DNA from: Takakia lepidozioides
Taxonomy: Eukaryota; Streptophyta; Takakiopsida; Takakiales; Takakiaceae
Assembly: GCA_030704615.1 (NCBI GenBank)
Contig: CM060732.1
Span: forward strand, 78,742,171-78,806,170
Length of the DNA stretch: 64,000 bases
Direction of reading: 5' to 3'
Part shown: in pieces, positions 10,435 to 20,791 of the stretch
How the letters are laid out: every line of letters starts with the position of its first letter
How positions within the stretch are numbered: the stretch's first letter is position 1
Notes under the pieces: model-generated
The model's database searches: none
Told to the model about the DNA's origin: nothing
What the model saw: only the letters and a program-made list of their open reading frames with translations
Program-made: the position numbers and the translations under genes

Positions 10435-10717
10435 ACGGATCTGGTAAAATATTTAACATTTTCTATGATTCTTTCTCTTCTAGGTATTCGGGGAATTTTC
10501 TTAAATAGAAAAAATATTCCTATTACGTTAATGTCAATTGAGTCAATGCTACTTGCAGTCAATTTGAACTTTTTGGTATTTCCTGTTTATTTGGATGATA
10601 TGATGGGTCAATTATTTGCTTTATTTGTTCCAACGGTGGCAGCTGCGGAATCCGCTATTGGGCCGGCCATTCCGGTTATAACTTTTCGAATTCGCGGGAC
10701 TATTGCAGTGGAATCTA
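10435..10717 (+). CDS. nad4L: nad4L exon 1
   Basis: 283 nt. It ends GTG GAA TCT A, and the intron begins GGGCGACC. Confidence 0.88.
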
Positions 10718-12799
10718 GGGCGACCGTTCGCGTCGCCTACAGTCATTGTTTAGCCATATGGATAATATTTGCGGTCCTGTGATAGCCATATAGCAAACCA
10801 CGCGAGACCCTATTCCGCGTGCCGGGCATAGAGCTTACCCAACCACCGTGTGAACGGGTGGGAACCACAGCATGCTCTAAAAACGTAGTTGAGGGGAAGA
10901 GGAGAGAAGCTTTCTTTTCGGAGAGAGAAGACCTCACGGTAGGTATGTTTTTTAGGCTTTAAACTTGCTTCTTTTCCGCCCTGAAAAGCGCAAAGCGCTT
11001 TCTTTTTCGGGCCCCTCCTTCGGGCCGCGGGCAGCGCTCGGTGAATAAAATACGTTTGACCCGCGGCCTCCTTCCTGGTTCGGTGAATGGAAGGTTCGAA
11101 TAAAACGCAGCGGGGAGCGCATAGCGAAAAAATTTATAGGGTTTTTCCGAACAAAGGCCGAAAGTTCGCGAAGCAAACGAATGACTTTAGCCCAAACGAC
11201 CCGAGACCACTACGCCAGCCCGCTATTGTACGAGATGAGCCCCTGCTCTGGCAAATCGAAGTCTCTTTCGGTCAAACTGGACCTGCAGTTAACCACGGGG
11301 AACTCCCCTGTGGTAACGCATACGAATGCACGCTGTCAAGCTCTCAGTCTGCCATTGATAAATTGCGGTAAGACCAGAATGGGAAAGGAAACCCTGCGGA
11401 CATTGCAGATCCTCAACGAGGGAGCAGATTACCCAAACTACTGGGGACAAGAGACCAAACGACATCTCGATGCAAAACGGCCTTGAACCAACAACCGGCC
11501 AAGAACCGTAGGCAACACCGGTGAAGTCCACTTCAGTCATCTGGACGAAGGTGGATGGCAGAGGGCCCATAGTACCCGCCCAAACCGAAAGGGCGCAGCA
11601 AAAAAAATAATTTTTTTTGCTAGAACTGCTATCGGAAGGGAAGGGGCCTAAGCGTCTGCTATACCTTAGCAGACCATATTCAACCAAGTCCTCTAGCCAG
11701 GCTCCCACGGATCCCGAACGGGATTTGTCCGAAAATACGAGGAAAAGAAAGATGGGGGGGGGGCTGCCGCTTCGAGGGACCTTTGGATTATTAGCTTTTG
11801 GAAGACTAGGAAAAACTATTAAAACCTGCAAAACGTCGTGGGCAACCCGGACTTATGGATCATTTACGTCAAACCAAGGCCGCGGGACCTGGATCGATGA
11901 CACTGATACCAGACAGAACGACCATTGATGGGACCTCGAAACTGCGAGCCCTACGACGGGGCGGGGCGCAGTAATCGAGAAACAGTTCACTTGGGGAGGC
12001 ACAAAACGAATCTACACGCTGCGCGCCTTCATTCGCTATATGGACGAAGCAGAAGGAGAGGCCGCTGGTGTAGAACGACGCTATACGTTCTGGGTTCGAA
12101 GACCTGCTTCCTTTCATCTAAAGGCTGAAATGGAACGCATAGCCAAAAAAATATAAATTTTTCTTCCGGCGGTAGGTGTCACGGACACCTAGGTGGAAGC
12201 CCGGTAACGATCTGTGAGTGGAAAGGGTACTCCACGCGAAATACCAGGCCAAAAGATCCTCACTATCGGGATATACCGAAACCCTTACTGTCTGCGATGC
12301 CGGCTCGCTGGCGTCCTTGTCAGAAGCCCTAGCTCGACTATCCGACATTCGATACGCTGTGAACTGCAGAGTAAACTCTGCTGTCAAGGATCCTACGGCA
12401 CAACTTGCTTGGTGACTAACACGCGGCGTAACTGCTCTTCGCGTTCCCTTCATTATGTGCGAATCTTGAGAGAATGCATCGTGTTCGGGGTCTCAAGGAC
12501 GGGCTCAGAGAAGATAATGAAAAAAAAAGGTTTCGTTGTTTCATTATCCCCCGCCAGAATCCCCCATGATCGCTATGGCGAGAAAGCGAGTTTATTGATG
12601 TTACTTAAGCCACTTGATGAAGGCCGGCCACTGGAGAAACAGGCCAGGACCTAACGACGGGAGCAAATCCAAACAAAGGTCGAATTGGAGAGCCGTATGA
12701 TGGGCGACCATCTCGTACGGTTCGGAGAGGGCTCGGGTACCAAAGCATTCAATATGTGTCCGGGAAAGTTCCACTCTATTTAATTGCATGAAGGGATAA
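10435..12799 (+). CDS. nad4L: NADH dehydrogenase subunit 4L (two exons)
   Basis: Proton-pumping membrane subunit of complex I. Exon 1 (10435-10717, 283 nt) starts at ACG GAT CTG GTA AAA (MDLVK after editing) and covers all three helices, including the conserved acidic residue in [14 protein letters not shown]. Exon 2 (12780-12799) supplies only TT AAT TGC ATG AAG GGA TAA, completing FINCMKG. The spliced product is 100 aa, the family norm. The intron position (after nt 283) matches the one I recall as nad4Li283. Serine and proline codons at conserved Leu/Phe sites show heavy editing. Confidence 0.92.
10718..12779 (+). mobile_element. group II intron in nad4L (nt 283)
   Basis: 2,062 nt. The 5' end is GGGCGACC, domain V lies at 12689-12728 (GAGCCGTATGATGGGCGACC ... 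CGTACGGTTCGGAG), and the 3' end is CCACTCTAT. Long parts match the sdh3 intron. The middle (11600-12450) holds short open frames but no RT motif I can recognise, so any maturase is lost. A/T hairpins interrupt it at 11595-11621 and 12145-12165. Confidence 0.85.
12780..12799 (+). CDS. nad4L: nad4L exon 2 (20 nt)
   Basis: TTAATTGCATGAAGGGATAA encodes the conserved C-terminus NCMKG after the split Ile codon. Confidence 0.85.
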
Positions 12800-12842
12800 G
12801 CACAAAAACAAGTGCTTCGCTTCCATTTAGTATACCTTTGAT

Positions 12843-12925
12843 TGGGAGAGGCAGGATTCGAACCTACGTAGAAAACCTTCGGCAGATTTACAGTCTGTCG
12901 CTTTTAACCACTCGGCCACTCTCCC
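12843..12925 (-). tRNA. trnY-GUA: tRNA-Tyr (GUA)
   Basis: 83 nt with a long variable arm and acceptor GGGAGAG/CTCTCCC. The anticodon loop ACTGTAAATC gives GUA. Confidence 0.95.
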
Positions 12926-13082
12926 CACGATAAGATAAGTAAGCTTCGACTTTCCTAGCTAAAATCACGGGACTCTGGTTAGAAATCGGTCAATCCACGC
13001 GTGTAACCTTGGTTTTTCCAACGGACTAATCGAAAGAGTGGATGCATGTACCGTTGGTATATATTATTCATTATGCACTTTC

Positions 13083-13156
13083 AGCATCCTACAGGATTTG
13101 AACCTGTGACCTTCAACTTAGAAGGTTGTTGCTCTATCCAACTGAGCTAAGAATGC
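13083..13156 (-). tRNA. trnR-UCU: tRNA-Arg (UCU)
   Basis: Acceptor GCATTCT/AGGATGC, D-arm GCTCAGTTGGATAGAGC, anticodon loop CTTCTAA, T-arm with GGTTCAAATCC. Typical bryophyte-type mitochondrial trnR-UCU. Confidence 0.93.
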
Positions 13157-14026
13157 AGTACATTACTAACCACTTCGCGAAGAAAAAGTGAACTCCAGAG
13201 AAGAAAGAAGCAAGCTTCTTTCTTCTCTCCCGCTGTCTTCGCACAGCAAATGAAGGGCGCGCGGCGCGGAAAGGGCGCCAGCTCTCTGCCCATTAAGGCA
13301 TGATGGGGCGAAGAAAAAATATTTATGGCTGCGATTTCCTAAATATTTTTTATTTGATAATTGAAGCTATGCCCCTTCTGGCTTGACGGGGTTTTTTTAA
13401 TCATCTTCTCCTCTCCGAAAAAATAATATTTTTTTCTGCTTGGCGTTTTATTGGGTTCTCCCCCCATAGCTCATTAAGTAAGGTCACAAGTTCCGCTTGA
13501 TTCGCTATGCCAGTGAGCGTAGTGAATCAAGCGCTGTTCGGGAAGATGAAAGCGGGGCCAAAGCCTCCCCCCGCTTTGCTCAGAGAACAGCGAGCAAAAA
13601 AAATATAGATTTTTATTGCTCGCTACCTGCCTCAACGCATTCCATTCTCAGTCTCCTCCTTTATTTTCTCACTCGTTTCGAGTGAACTCCGACTCCGTTG
13701 TTGAAGAAAAAAAAAGGCTGAGAGTATACGTTACAGATTTTTAATTGGCCACAAGCTTTTGAAAGCTTTAGCCACAGATCCCCCCCCCCTTTTTTTTCGT
13801 GGCTGTCTGCGCCTTATGCTACGCCCTCTGCTCAGTGAAAATTCGATGCTCAGCTGCAGAATGGATCCGGTATATAGTAATTGCATTATGATGAGTACCC
13901 TCCGTAAATTGATGAGGACGAAGCCCTAACCACTAAGGGCCTCACGAATGAAAGCACGGAGGGCGCAACAAAAGCCAACCCAGTGGTTTATTGGGTTTTC
14001 TCAGGTTCAACACACGACGAAATATC
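13157..14026. other. spacer with A/T hairpins
   Basis: No gene recognised. It contains a GAAGAAAG palindrome at about 13198-13226 and A/T elements at 13313-13350, 13418-13440 and 13589-13624. The last is a clean hairpin with AGCGAGC/GCTCGCT arms. A C-run followed by a T-run lies near 13780-13796. Confidence 0.5.
13589..13624. repeat. hairpin element with AGCGAGC arms and A/T core
   Basis: AGCGAGC, an A run, a TATAG core, a T run, GCTCGCT: a member of the dispersed hairpin family with its own GC arms. Confidence 0.7.
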
Positions 14027-14761
14027 ACGAATTTCTTATTTAAAACTATTCCGAAAGAAGTTAGAATTCGTTTTTTTCGGATATTCATTCGTTTTAGTTT
14101 AACACGGTTTACGCGTTATCGGTTCCCAGAAGACTTTTTTTTTTCGTCAGCGAAACCCTCTCTTACTTCCCCTTATTCAGGTTCTATTCGTACACAATCA
14201 ACGGAGGCTTCGAGCACGTATGTTACTATTCCTCCAATACCATGCTTCTACTTTTCATCCCCTTCCTTAAGTCATCAAATTTGGCGTTTTTCGATCCCCA
14301 GTTGCTATGAAGAACAAAGAAAAAAATACAACAAATTTTTTCACTTAAGTGGTTTTTGCTTCTCCTCGTTCTTCTTCGTCACCTTCGTGGGGGTAGTTCC
14401 CAATGTTCGGCACTTTTCATACGAATCGAATATAACATCAACTAATCCGCTCATAACAAAGTTACAACCTAGGATTTTCGACTACATTTTATCAACTGTT
14501 CGTATTTCGTCTATTCCATTAATACGCCCTCAAGTACAGGTACTTGTGATCTGTTTGCTAGAATCAAAAGGTATTTTGGTGAAAACCTCCATGAAAAATC
14601 GTCGTTTTTTTATGGTTTTTTCGCCTTTCACAGCAGCTTTTTTAACACCTCCAGATATCTGGTGTCAAATTGTCGCTCGTTTACCTATTTATTTCACAAT
14701 AGAGTTGACCATCTTTTACGTCTTGATTCTACAGGTTTATAAGAAGCAACTAGCCCTTTAA
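14027..14761 (+). CDS. tatC: Sec-independent protein translocase TatC
   Basis: Polytopic TatC (also mttB/ymf16), core receptor of the twin-arginine translocase in the inner membrane. From the ACG at 14027 the frame gives 244 aa, exactly the liverwort orf244 length I recall. The upstream TTG at 13991 is in frame but lies outside the conserved part. The sequence shows [10 protein letters not shown] in the first helix, [17 protein letters not shown] (the conserved TatC loop before helix 3), and the C-terminal [20 protein letters not shown] and YKKQLAL. Many S, P and R codons need C-to-U editing. Natural TAA stop. Confidence 0.92.
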   Translation, partial: TNFLFKTIPKEVRIRFFRIFIRFSLTRFTRYRFPEDFFFSSAKPSLTSPYSGSIRTQSTEASSTYVTIPPIPCFYFSSPSLSHQIWRFSIPSCYEEQRKKYNKFFHLSGFCFSSFFFVTFVGVVPNVRHFSYESNITSTNPLITKLQPRIFDYILSTVRISSIPLIRPQVQVLVICLLESKGILVKTSMKNRRFFMVFSPFTAAFLTPPDIWCQIVARLPIYFTIELTIFYVLILQVYKKQLAL

Positions 14762-15620
14762 CCAAAACTACGCCATGGCCAAAAACTAGGCCATGGCCAG
14801 AGACCGAGGCCGCAGGGCGCAACAAAAATAGATTTTTCTTATTGATCTGTCTGATCTTTGGCCTAATTATGCTCGCTGCTACGCGCCAAGCCTTAACCAT
14901 CTATCCCCCCCCCCCCCCCCTTTCGTCTGGCTAGCCTTTTTTTGTCTCCGGGTTATACAGGGAGAGGAGGCGCAGGAGCCCAACAGCTTCTGTTCGCGCA
15001 TCGCTTCCCCCACCCCAGATGGTTTATCGTCGATCCGGATCCGGCCAAGCGGGGCGAGGCGACCATGGCGAAGCCATTAAGTATTCTTCACTTCGCGCCA
15101 CCTTCACGGGCTTGACGAAGGGTGAGGGCCACGAAGTGAGCTTAACGAAAAGAACTCCCCGCTTATTTTCCTCTGTACATCCCCGGAAACGCAAAGAGAG
15201 AATACGGGGCCGAAGGAAAAGCCCGTAGGGCAAAAAACGAAAAAAAAAATAGTTTTATCGTTGTATCCTCTCTCTGCGTTTCATTGGTCGATCCGCGCGG
15301 ATGGTAGATAATTATTCAGGATCTCGGACCCCGTATCCGGCTCAGGGAAGACCAGCAGCGACAAAAGATATTCTATATTTTGCTGCACCCTCGTCTTCCA
15401 ATGCTCCGCTTGCCCGGACATACGAGCCTTACTCTTTTGGAGCAACCGTAGTATTGTTTTTGTGTTTATGGCGAGAAGCGAAGCGCGTTTCCAAAAAATA
15501 TAAAAATTTCCTCTCAAAAAAGAATATATATATATATATATATTCTTTTCAACATCTACGAGGAGTTAGCTCTGTTATCGCTCCGCCAATGATTCACGAT
15601 GTTTGGGCTACGTCCCTGCT
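14762..15620. other. spacer between tatC and rps4
   Basis: No gene recognised. It has a CCATGGCC inverted pair (14771-14805), a C-run near 14906-14920, and A/T elements at 14820-14850, 15240-15262 and 15513-15551. The last has a long TATATATA core. Two convergent genes end here. Confidence 0.5.
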
Positions 15621-16208
15621 TCGATCAAGAAGGTCTAGATCTATGTTGTAAGGGAATCGTATTTGTTGAGGTTCATATGATACCACGGCTTTTAGTGTTT
15701 TATAATTTACCTCTAAATGAGTAGGTTTCATTCTCCATATTCGGTTACTTCGAAGGTTTTGTCTTATTCTGGATTTAATAGAATATAAAGAATTCTCTTG
15801 AATAGATGTAGGATCACCGTTGGATACTTTAAAACCAGGAATATTGACCATTTCATAATTGACACAAATCTCTTTATGACTTATTAGCTGCCTTGCTTGA
15901 AAAATAGTTGAACGAGAATTAGGACGAACCGGAATAACGTCCAATCTTTTTTCTATATCGAATAACAAACTGTTTTTTTTATCTAGATAAGTGTGCGTTT
16001 TAGACCTTTGCCTCTTTCTAATGGGTAAATTTCCATAAAAAAGGGACAACTTTTGTATAGTTTGTAATTGTTTGGAAAAGTCAGATTGTTTTTTATTTGT
16101 TTTTCTTCGAAGCTTCAAAATAATGGCTTTTTGTCTTTGAGTAAGTTTTTTAGTCTGCCAAACATTTTCTGAAATTCGACGACAATTTTTAAATCTCGAT
16201 GCAAGCGT
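15621..16208 (-). CDS. rps4: mitoribosomal protein S4
   Basis: Small-subunit assembly protein with an S4 RNA-binding domain. The frame from ACG at 16208 reads (M)LASRFKNCRRISENVWQTKK, then LRRKTNKKQSDFSKQLQTIQKLSLFYGNLP, then the S4 core RQLISHKEICVNYEMVNIPG. The C-terminus ends LDLLD followed by CGA AGC AGG. The CGA at 15621-15623 sits where homologues stop and would become UGA by editing, giving 195 aa. Unedited, the frame runs to 15594. Start and stop by editing are inferred from family alignment. Confidence 0.9.
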
Positions 16209-16236
16209 ATGAAGTTGACTTGGTTTTTTTAGCCAT

Positions 16237-16307
16237 TGCGGATAACGGGAATCGAACCCATATCCCCTGCTTGGAAGGCGGAGAATTTACCTTTAATCAA
16301 TATCCGC
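16237..16307 (-). tRNA. trnG-UCC: tRNA-Gly (UCC)
   Basis: Acceptor GCGGATA/TATCCGC, anticodon loop CTTCCAA, T-arm GGGTTCGATTCCC. It lies 28 nt upstream of the rps4 start on the same strand. No intron. Confidence 0.93.
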
Positions 16308-16441
16308 CTAAAAATCGAAATAAAACATAAAAAATTTTTTTTTCAGCTTTTATCGGTTTCTTCTCCGAGCCTTGATTTACATAGTAAATATTAGGTCGAG
16401 TATTGGTTACTCTGAGCTGATGATCTTATTGAGATAAGGAT

Positions 16442-16525
16442 GGATGGATGTCTGAGCGGTTGAAAGAGTCGGTCTTGAAAACCGAAGTATCGAGAATACC
16501 GGGGGTTCGAATCCCTCTCCATCCG
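16442..16525 (+). tRNA. trnS-UGA: tRNA-Ser (UGA)
   Basis: 84 nt class II tRNA. Acceptor GGATGGA/TCCATCC, long variable arm, anticodon loop CTTGAAA (UGA), T-arm GGGTTCGAATCCC. Confidence 0.93.
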
Positions 16526-18102
16526 TGAGTAGGGTAATTAGTTAACCGTTTTTGAAACAAATTTTTTATTTTGTTCGTCGAAGGATGTAACCATTACAGA
16601 TCTTAACGTTGTGTAAACATTTTGCACACATCACATAGTGTGCGCGAAAAAAAGATATTGGCTTTATGAAAAAGAATATATAATCATTATTTATGATGAT
16701 TCATTCGAAAAGCCAGGGTCTTCAGCCTTCGGCTTTTAGCCTGGTAGCCTCTGCCTTTGGCAGTGGACAGTAGCCTGAAAAGCTTGGGGAGAGCTTGACC
16801 CAGCAGGGCAGCGCATTAGTCGTCGCCCCCTTTTCGGCTCGGCTCAGGGCGAAGCGCTGAGCCATGCAGCGGAACGCTTTAGGCGAGCATTGGCTCGCCA
16901 TTGTTGTCATTGAGCTCTGCCAGCAATGACATAGCAGGGGTAGGTTGGGGATCCTTGCGGTGCGGGGATTCCCAACCTACACCCAATCTGCAGGGATCCC
17001 GAGCCTATCCGATCCTCGAGCTTGCGAGGCACAACCGAGCCTATGAGGTTGCAGGAGAAGCACGATTTATCAGGGAGTAGCGTCGGCGAGTCAAAAATTT
17101 TGTGTAAAAGACTAAGCTTCGTTGAAACGAAGCTTGGCTAATAGCATTGATCGTGAGTCTGAAAGGGCAATAGGACTGAGCCTGAAGCGCAGCCCATCTC
17201 TCAGCATTAGCCCTCGACTCAGTCTTCAAGCTTTCGTCTTTTCGCTTAGCCCTAAGCATTTAGCCTTAAGCTTTCTAACCTAGGCTGTTGCCTCAATCTT
17301 AGCATCCCGCTGTAGCCTTCGGCCATCGGCAGAAGGGGAGGAGAGAAGACCGAGCCGGTCCAGGACATTCGGGTGGATGACATTCGACTGGCCTTTAGCG
17401 GTTCTGCAATCAAATGGGTTGAGGGGGAATCGGCGAAGTTGACCATGGACTCTGCAATATCGAGTTGATACGAGGCGTTGAAAAAAATCCAACCTATCAT
17501 AGTTCAGGCCAATCCCATAGTGCGCTGGACCGAGATATGTAGACGTCATAATCTCTATCGTATCGACCCCGGCCCGGGAATAAATCAAAAATTTGCGTGT
17601 TCTTTAATAAGATATCATCACGCGCCCAACCACCGTGGCCCAGGGACATAAAGAAGAAATAACATAAGAAAATCTAAGTATTTCGATCGAGGAACATACT
17701 AGTGGAAATAAAGGGGGAGGGGCGTGTCGCTTTGCGCGAAGCGCTTCGAGTTGAAATATGCGGACGGAGAGATACGATGCTTAGATAGTGCCTTGAAGGC
17801 ACCCGCAAACAAGAAGTAACAATAGGACTTCTTGTGGGCCATTAATAAGCAGCAAATCTAGTCTATTCTCTTTCTCTAGTGATGAACTACGAGAAACAAC
17901 TTCACCTACAGGCACGATTGAGAAACTACGAGACGCAACATTACCTACAGGGCCTTTGGCCCAAAATTGGTGTGACTTTGATTATAGATTGGCAATAAAA
18001 AATCTGGCAATCCATGGGCCGTTGAGCCATCATCATCATTTGAAATATTATTTAGGCCATGAAGATCTGATAACTAAAAAAGAAAAAAAAAATTTTCCGC
18101 AG
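16526..18102. other. spacer, no recognised gene
   Basis: 1.6 kb. 16720-17300 is rich in short GC-clustered repeats (GCCTTCGG, AAGCTT, TTAGCC variants). Minus frames at 17252-17588 are open but match nothing I know. A pair of near-identical 27-bp units (ACTACGAGAAACAACTTCAC / ACTACGAGACGCAACATTAC) occurs at about 17887-17955. Confidence 0.45.
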
Positions 18103-18187
18103 GCGGATATGATGGAATTGGTAGACATGCCAGGTTTAGGTTCTGGTGACCATAATGTTCGTGGGGGTTCGAGTCCCTCTATCCGTA
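18103..18187 (+). tRNA. trnL-UAG: tRNA-Leu (UAG)
   Basis: 85 nt class II tRNA. Acceptor GCGGATA/TATCCGT, anticodon loop TTTAGGT (UAG), T-arm GGGTTCGAGTCCC. Confidence 0.93.
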
Positions 18188-18510
18188 CAAGTCAGAACTT
18201 TAAGTTGTGCAATCACTAGGCCTCGGCGGAGATCCGCGGCCTTCCCTTACTTCGGCCTCTATCCGTTTGGCAAATATAGCCTATATAATTACTTTTTTTT
18301 CAGCTAATGCTGCTTTTGGAGATATTACGGGTGCCACCAGCCATCGTAGATTATTGAGCTGCACCCGGCCTGTTCAACTAATGGAAGTTGGGTCACTTCG
18401 TGACCACGGATCTACGCAGTAGTTCCTTTTTTGTAAATGATGTAATTACTTTGTAATTACATGCTTCGCTCAACCCAGTTACGCTCGTATAGCCAAGCAG
18501 GGATGGAGAA

Positions 18511-18564
18511 AAAAGCCGAAAGAAATAAAAATATAAATTTATATATTTAGTTCTTTCGGCTTTT
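18511..18564. repeat. long hairpin with AAAAGCCGAAAGAA arms
   Basis: 14-nt arms complementary to TTCTTTCGGCTTTT enclose an A/T alternating core. It has the form of a processing or termination stem-loop or a member of the dispersed hairpin family. Confidence 0.7.
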
Positions 18565-18617
18565 TTACCAAATTTTATAATATAGAAATGTAAATTTTAG
18601 AATATAGATATGTAAAT

Positions 18618-18669
18618 AGGTTTCACCAAGGCCACGCCGCCCCTTCATGTGATGAAGTTGGTGAAACCT
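18618..18669. repeat. 12-bp inverted repeat AGGTTTCACCAA
   Basis: Perfect arms at 18618-18629 and 18658-18669, extended to GTAAAT..ATTTAC with one bulged T. Confidence 0.7.
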
Positions 18670-20064
18670 AATTTACCATCATAAGAGCACAACCAAATGG
18701 TGATTTTGCGTAGTATAGAATAAGCTCCGACTTCTAGCCATTAGTTTTAGAGCCCTGGGGTTTATTCCCAAAAACCTTTGTTTGGCCTACCTCTTGGACG
18801 CAAACTGGCTGGAGGCTAAAGGCCGGGAGTTAGGTTATGTGAACCACTAGACAAAGATGAAGCAATTATAGTAATTGCAACCTCACCTGGGGAGATAGGG
18901 GTTGTGGAAGGGGTCTACGCAAGGGTCAACCAAATCCAGATAAGGAAGGGTGCCCAACCCGTCAAACCACAAAGTATGACGATGTTATGAAGCGATGACG
19001 ATGGAATAACATAATGATTCCACACCTTTTCCTAGGTAATCTAAGCTCAAAGCTAACCCCAAACCCCGCTCTATCGCAAAACATAACGCCATGACGAGAA
19101 TTTTAATAAACTTATCTTCCATAAATTAAGATTATTACCAGCAGAAGTGCCAAGGCCCCAGGAACAATTATTTATCTAGCATTATTATTTCTTATTTAAT
19201 TCAAATAGATCATTCCGATATTATTGGTATTAATATGACATGCGTTTTGTAATCATAACCTCTTTGCGGGGGAGGGACCGCAGTGATCGCACCATCCTCT
19301 GATCACCGCGGTGATTTTTCCGTATTTAACGCCTAAAGAATATGATGTTTTGAATCTCTTTATTAGAGATTTGATTTACGCCTGCGGCCCCCACCCAATT
19401 TTTTTTTATAGACGGCTTTAGAATATAAATTGACAAAAGTCTAACTACTATCAGTAAATTGGGTATTACACCATACACTTGTAAATCAATCGGGGTCTTT
19501 CACCTCGCTATCTGTGCTCTCGCTCCGCGCCTTTGACTCAGTAAAACGAGTCGTGATCAAAATGTTTTTAGGAACTGTAGGAGATATTTAGTTGGACCGA
19601 GAGGGCTATCGGAGTGATCAACCATCTACGATGGTTAACGACGGAGAATAAAACACATTGAATTCTCTCCCGCTTGGCCGTGTGCTTGAGGAGCGAAGAG
19701 ATGAAATCGCACTAAGGGGTGAAGCCATCAAGCAGCATGGCTGCTTGATTGGCGAAGAAATAATATACGTTTATTCATAAGAAGTGCGCTCAATTCATAA
19801 ATCAGATTATAAGCTATTATGTGCTCTGTTTACTACGTACGCAGAGGAGAACGACCCGGCCCGGGGTTAAAGCTACGGGTCATTCATCCACGATATAGAT
19901 GAATGATTCGGTTACGAAATAATAGCGTAGGAGAACATAACCAAATTACACGCCCCCACGATGTTTCATTATGGGCTATTGGCGCAGTGGGAAGTGATTT
20001 CGTTTTTGTTTCAGGTGCGTAGCACTTTGTGGGCTTCACGAACAAAGGCCGTAGGTGGATTTTT

Positions 20065-20136
20065 TGGAGTATAGCCAAGTGGAAAGGCTTCGGTTTTTGA
20101 TACCGACAGGCAAAGGTTCGAATCCTTTTACTCCAG
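20065..20136 (+). tRNA. trnQ-UUG: tRNA-Gln (UUG)
   Basis: Acceptor TGGAGTA/TACTCCA, anticodon loop TTTTGAT, T-arm AGGTTCGAATCCT. The 5' T-A first pair is typical for tRNA-Gln. Confidence 0.93.
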
Positions 20137-20169
20137 ATTCCGGTAATTCCCAACATTTTTTCATATATA

Positions 20170-20791
20170 TTAAAAAATAAAAAATATATATATATATTTT
20201 TTTTGGTTCCAATCCAATCTGGAAAAAACGAGCTGACGTAAGAAAGTACGCAAGCCTCCCAATGAAGCCAGAATAAAACCTATCCGAATACAAAAAATAA
20301 AGGGTAGTTTCATTGTGGTAATATACCAGCCTGTTTCGAAACTTCCAGTTCCAATCAAAGCATATGGATCCGTAAAGAGATTGGTATGTATAGCCACTTT
20401 GGTAGTGCTCGTTTCTTGATTAGAAAAAGAGAATCTTTTTTCTGGGAACACAGTCAACCAATGTGGGAAACTATTACGTTCGCGATTTCTACACGATCCG
20501 TCACCATGAAAAAACTGAAAAAAAAAATATATATTTCTTTTTTCTACTCCTTCACTCTCGTACGAGGGCGCAGCGATTGGCAACAAGTCAATTATGGCAC
20601 GAAGTGATCCACCATGCTCAAACAGGAATGGGTTTTTTAAGGACGGTTTATAAATAATTGAATTACCACGAATGGAATGAAAAGTGGGTCCATGTAATTG
20701 ATCAATACCTCGCGAACAACAACGTTCCTTTCCCATATGTAGTTCGGAACCCAAAGGCAATAATTGAGTAAACTGTCTCTTTTTTGTGTTG
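20170..20791 (-). CDS. ccmFC: ccmFC exon 2
   Basis: Starts C AAC ACA AAA AAG. The functional end is probably at the CAA 20203-20205 (edited stop), with an open frame to 20170. Confidence 0.82.

Larger units (their letters stand above)
18188..20064. other. spacer, no recognised gene, with hairpins
   Basis: 1.9 kb without a recognised gene. Hairpins are at 18511-18564 (AAAAGCCGAAAGAA arms around an A/T core) and 18618-18669 (AGGTTTCACCAA / TTGGTGAAACCT). The first 200 nt keeps a short open frame. The rest has no coding look. Confidence 0.45.

Noticed and set aside
11289-11831. 180-codon minus-strand frame in the nad4L intron
   Set aside because: It is antisense to the group II intron and lies over paired intron segments shared with the sdh3 intron. 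No protein family seen.
13991-14026. TTG start for tatC
   Set aside because: The extra 12 residues are not conserved. The ACG at 14027 gives the expected 244 aa.
17252-17588. Two overlapping minus-strand frames as a gene
   Set aside because: Both are open but in different frames, rich in Ser/Pro/Arg from GC-clustered repeats, with no motif I recognise.
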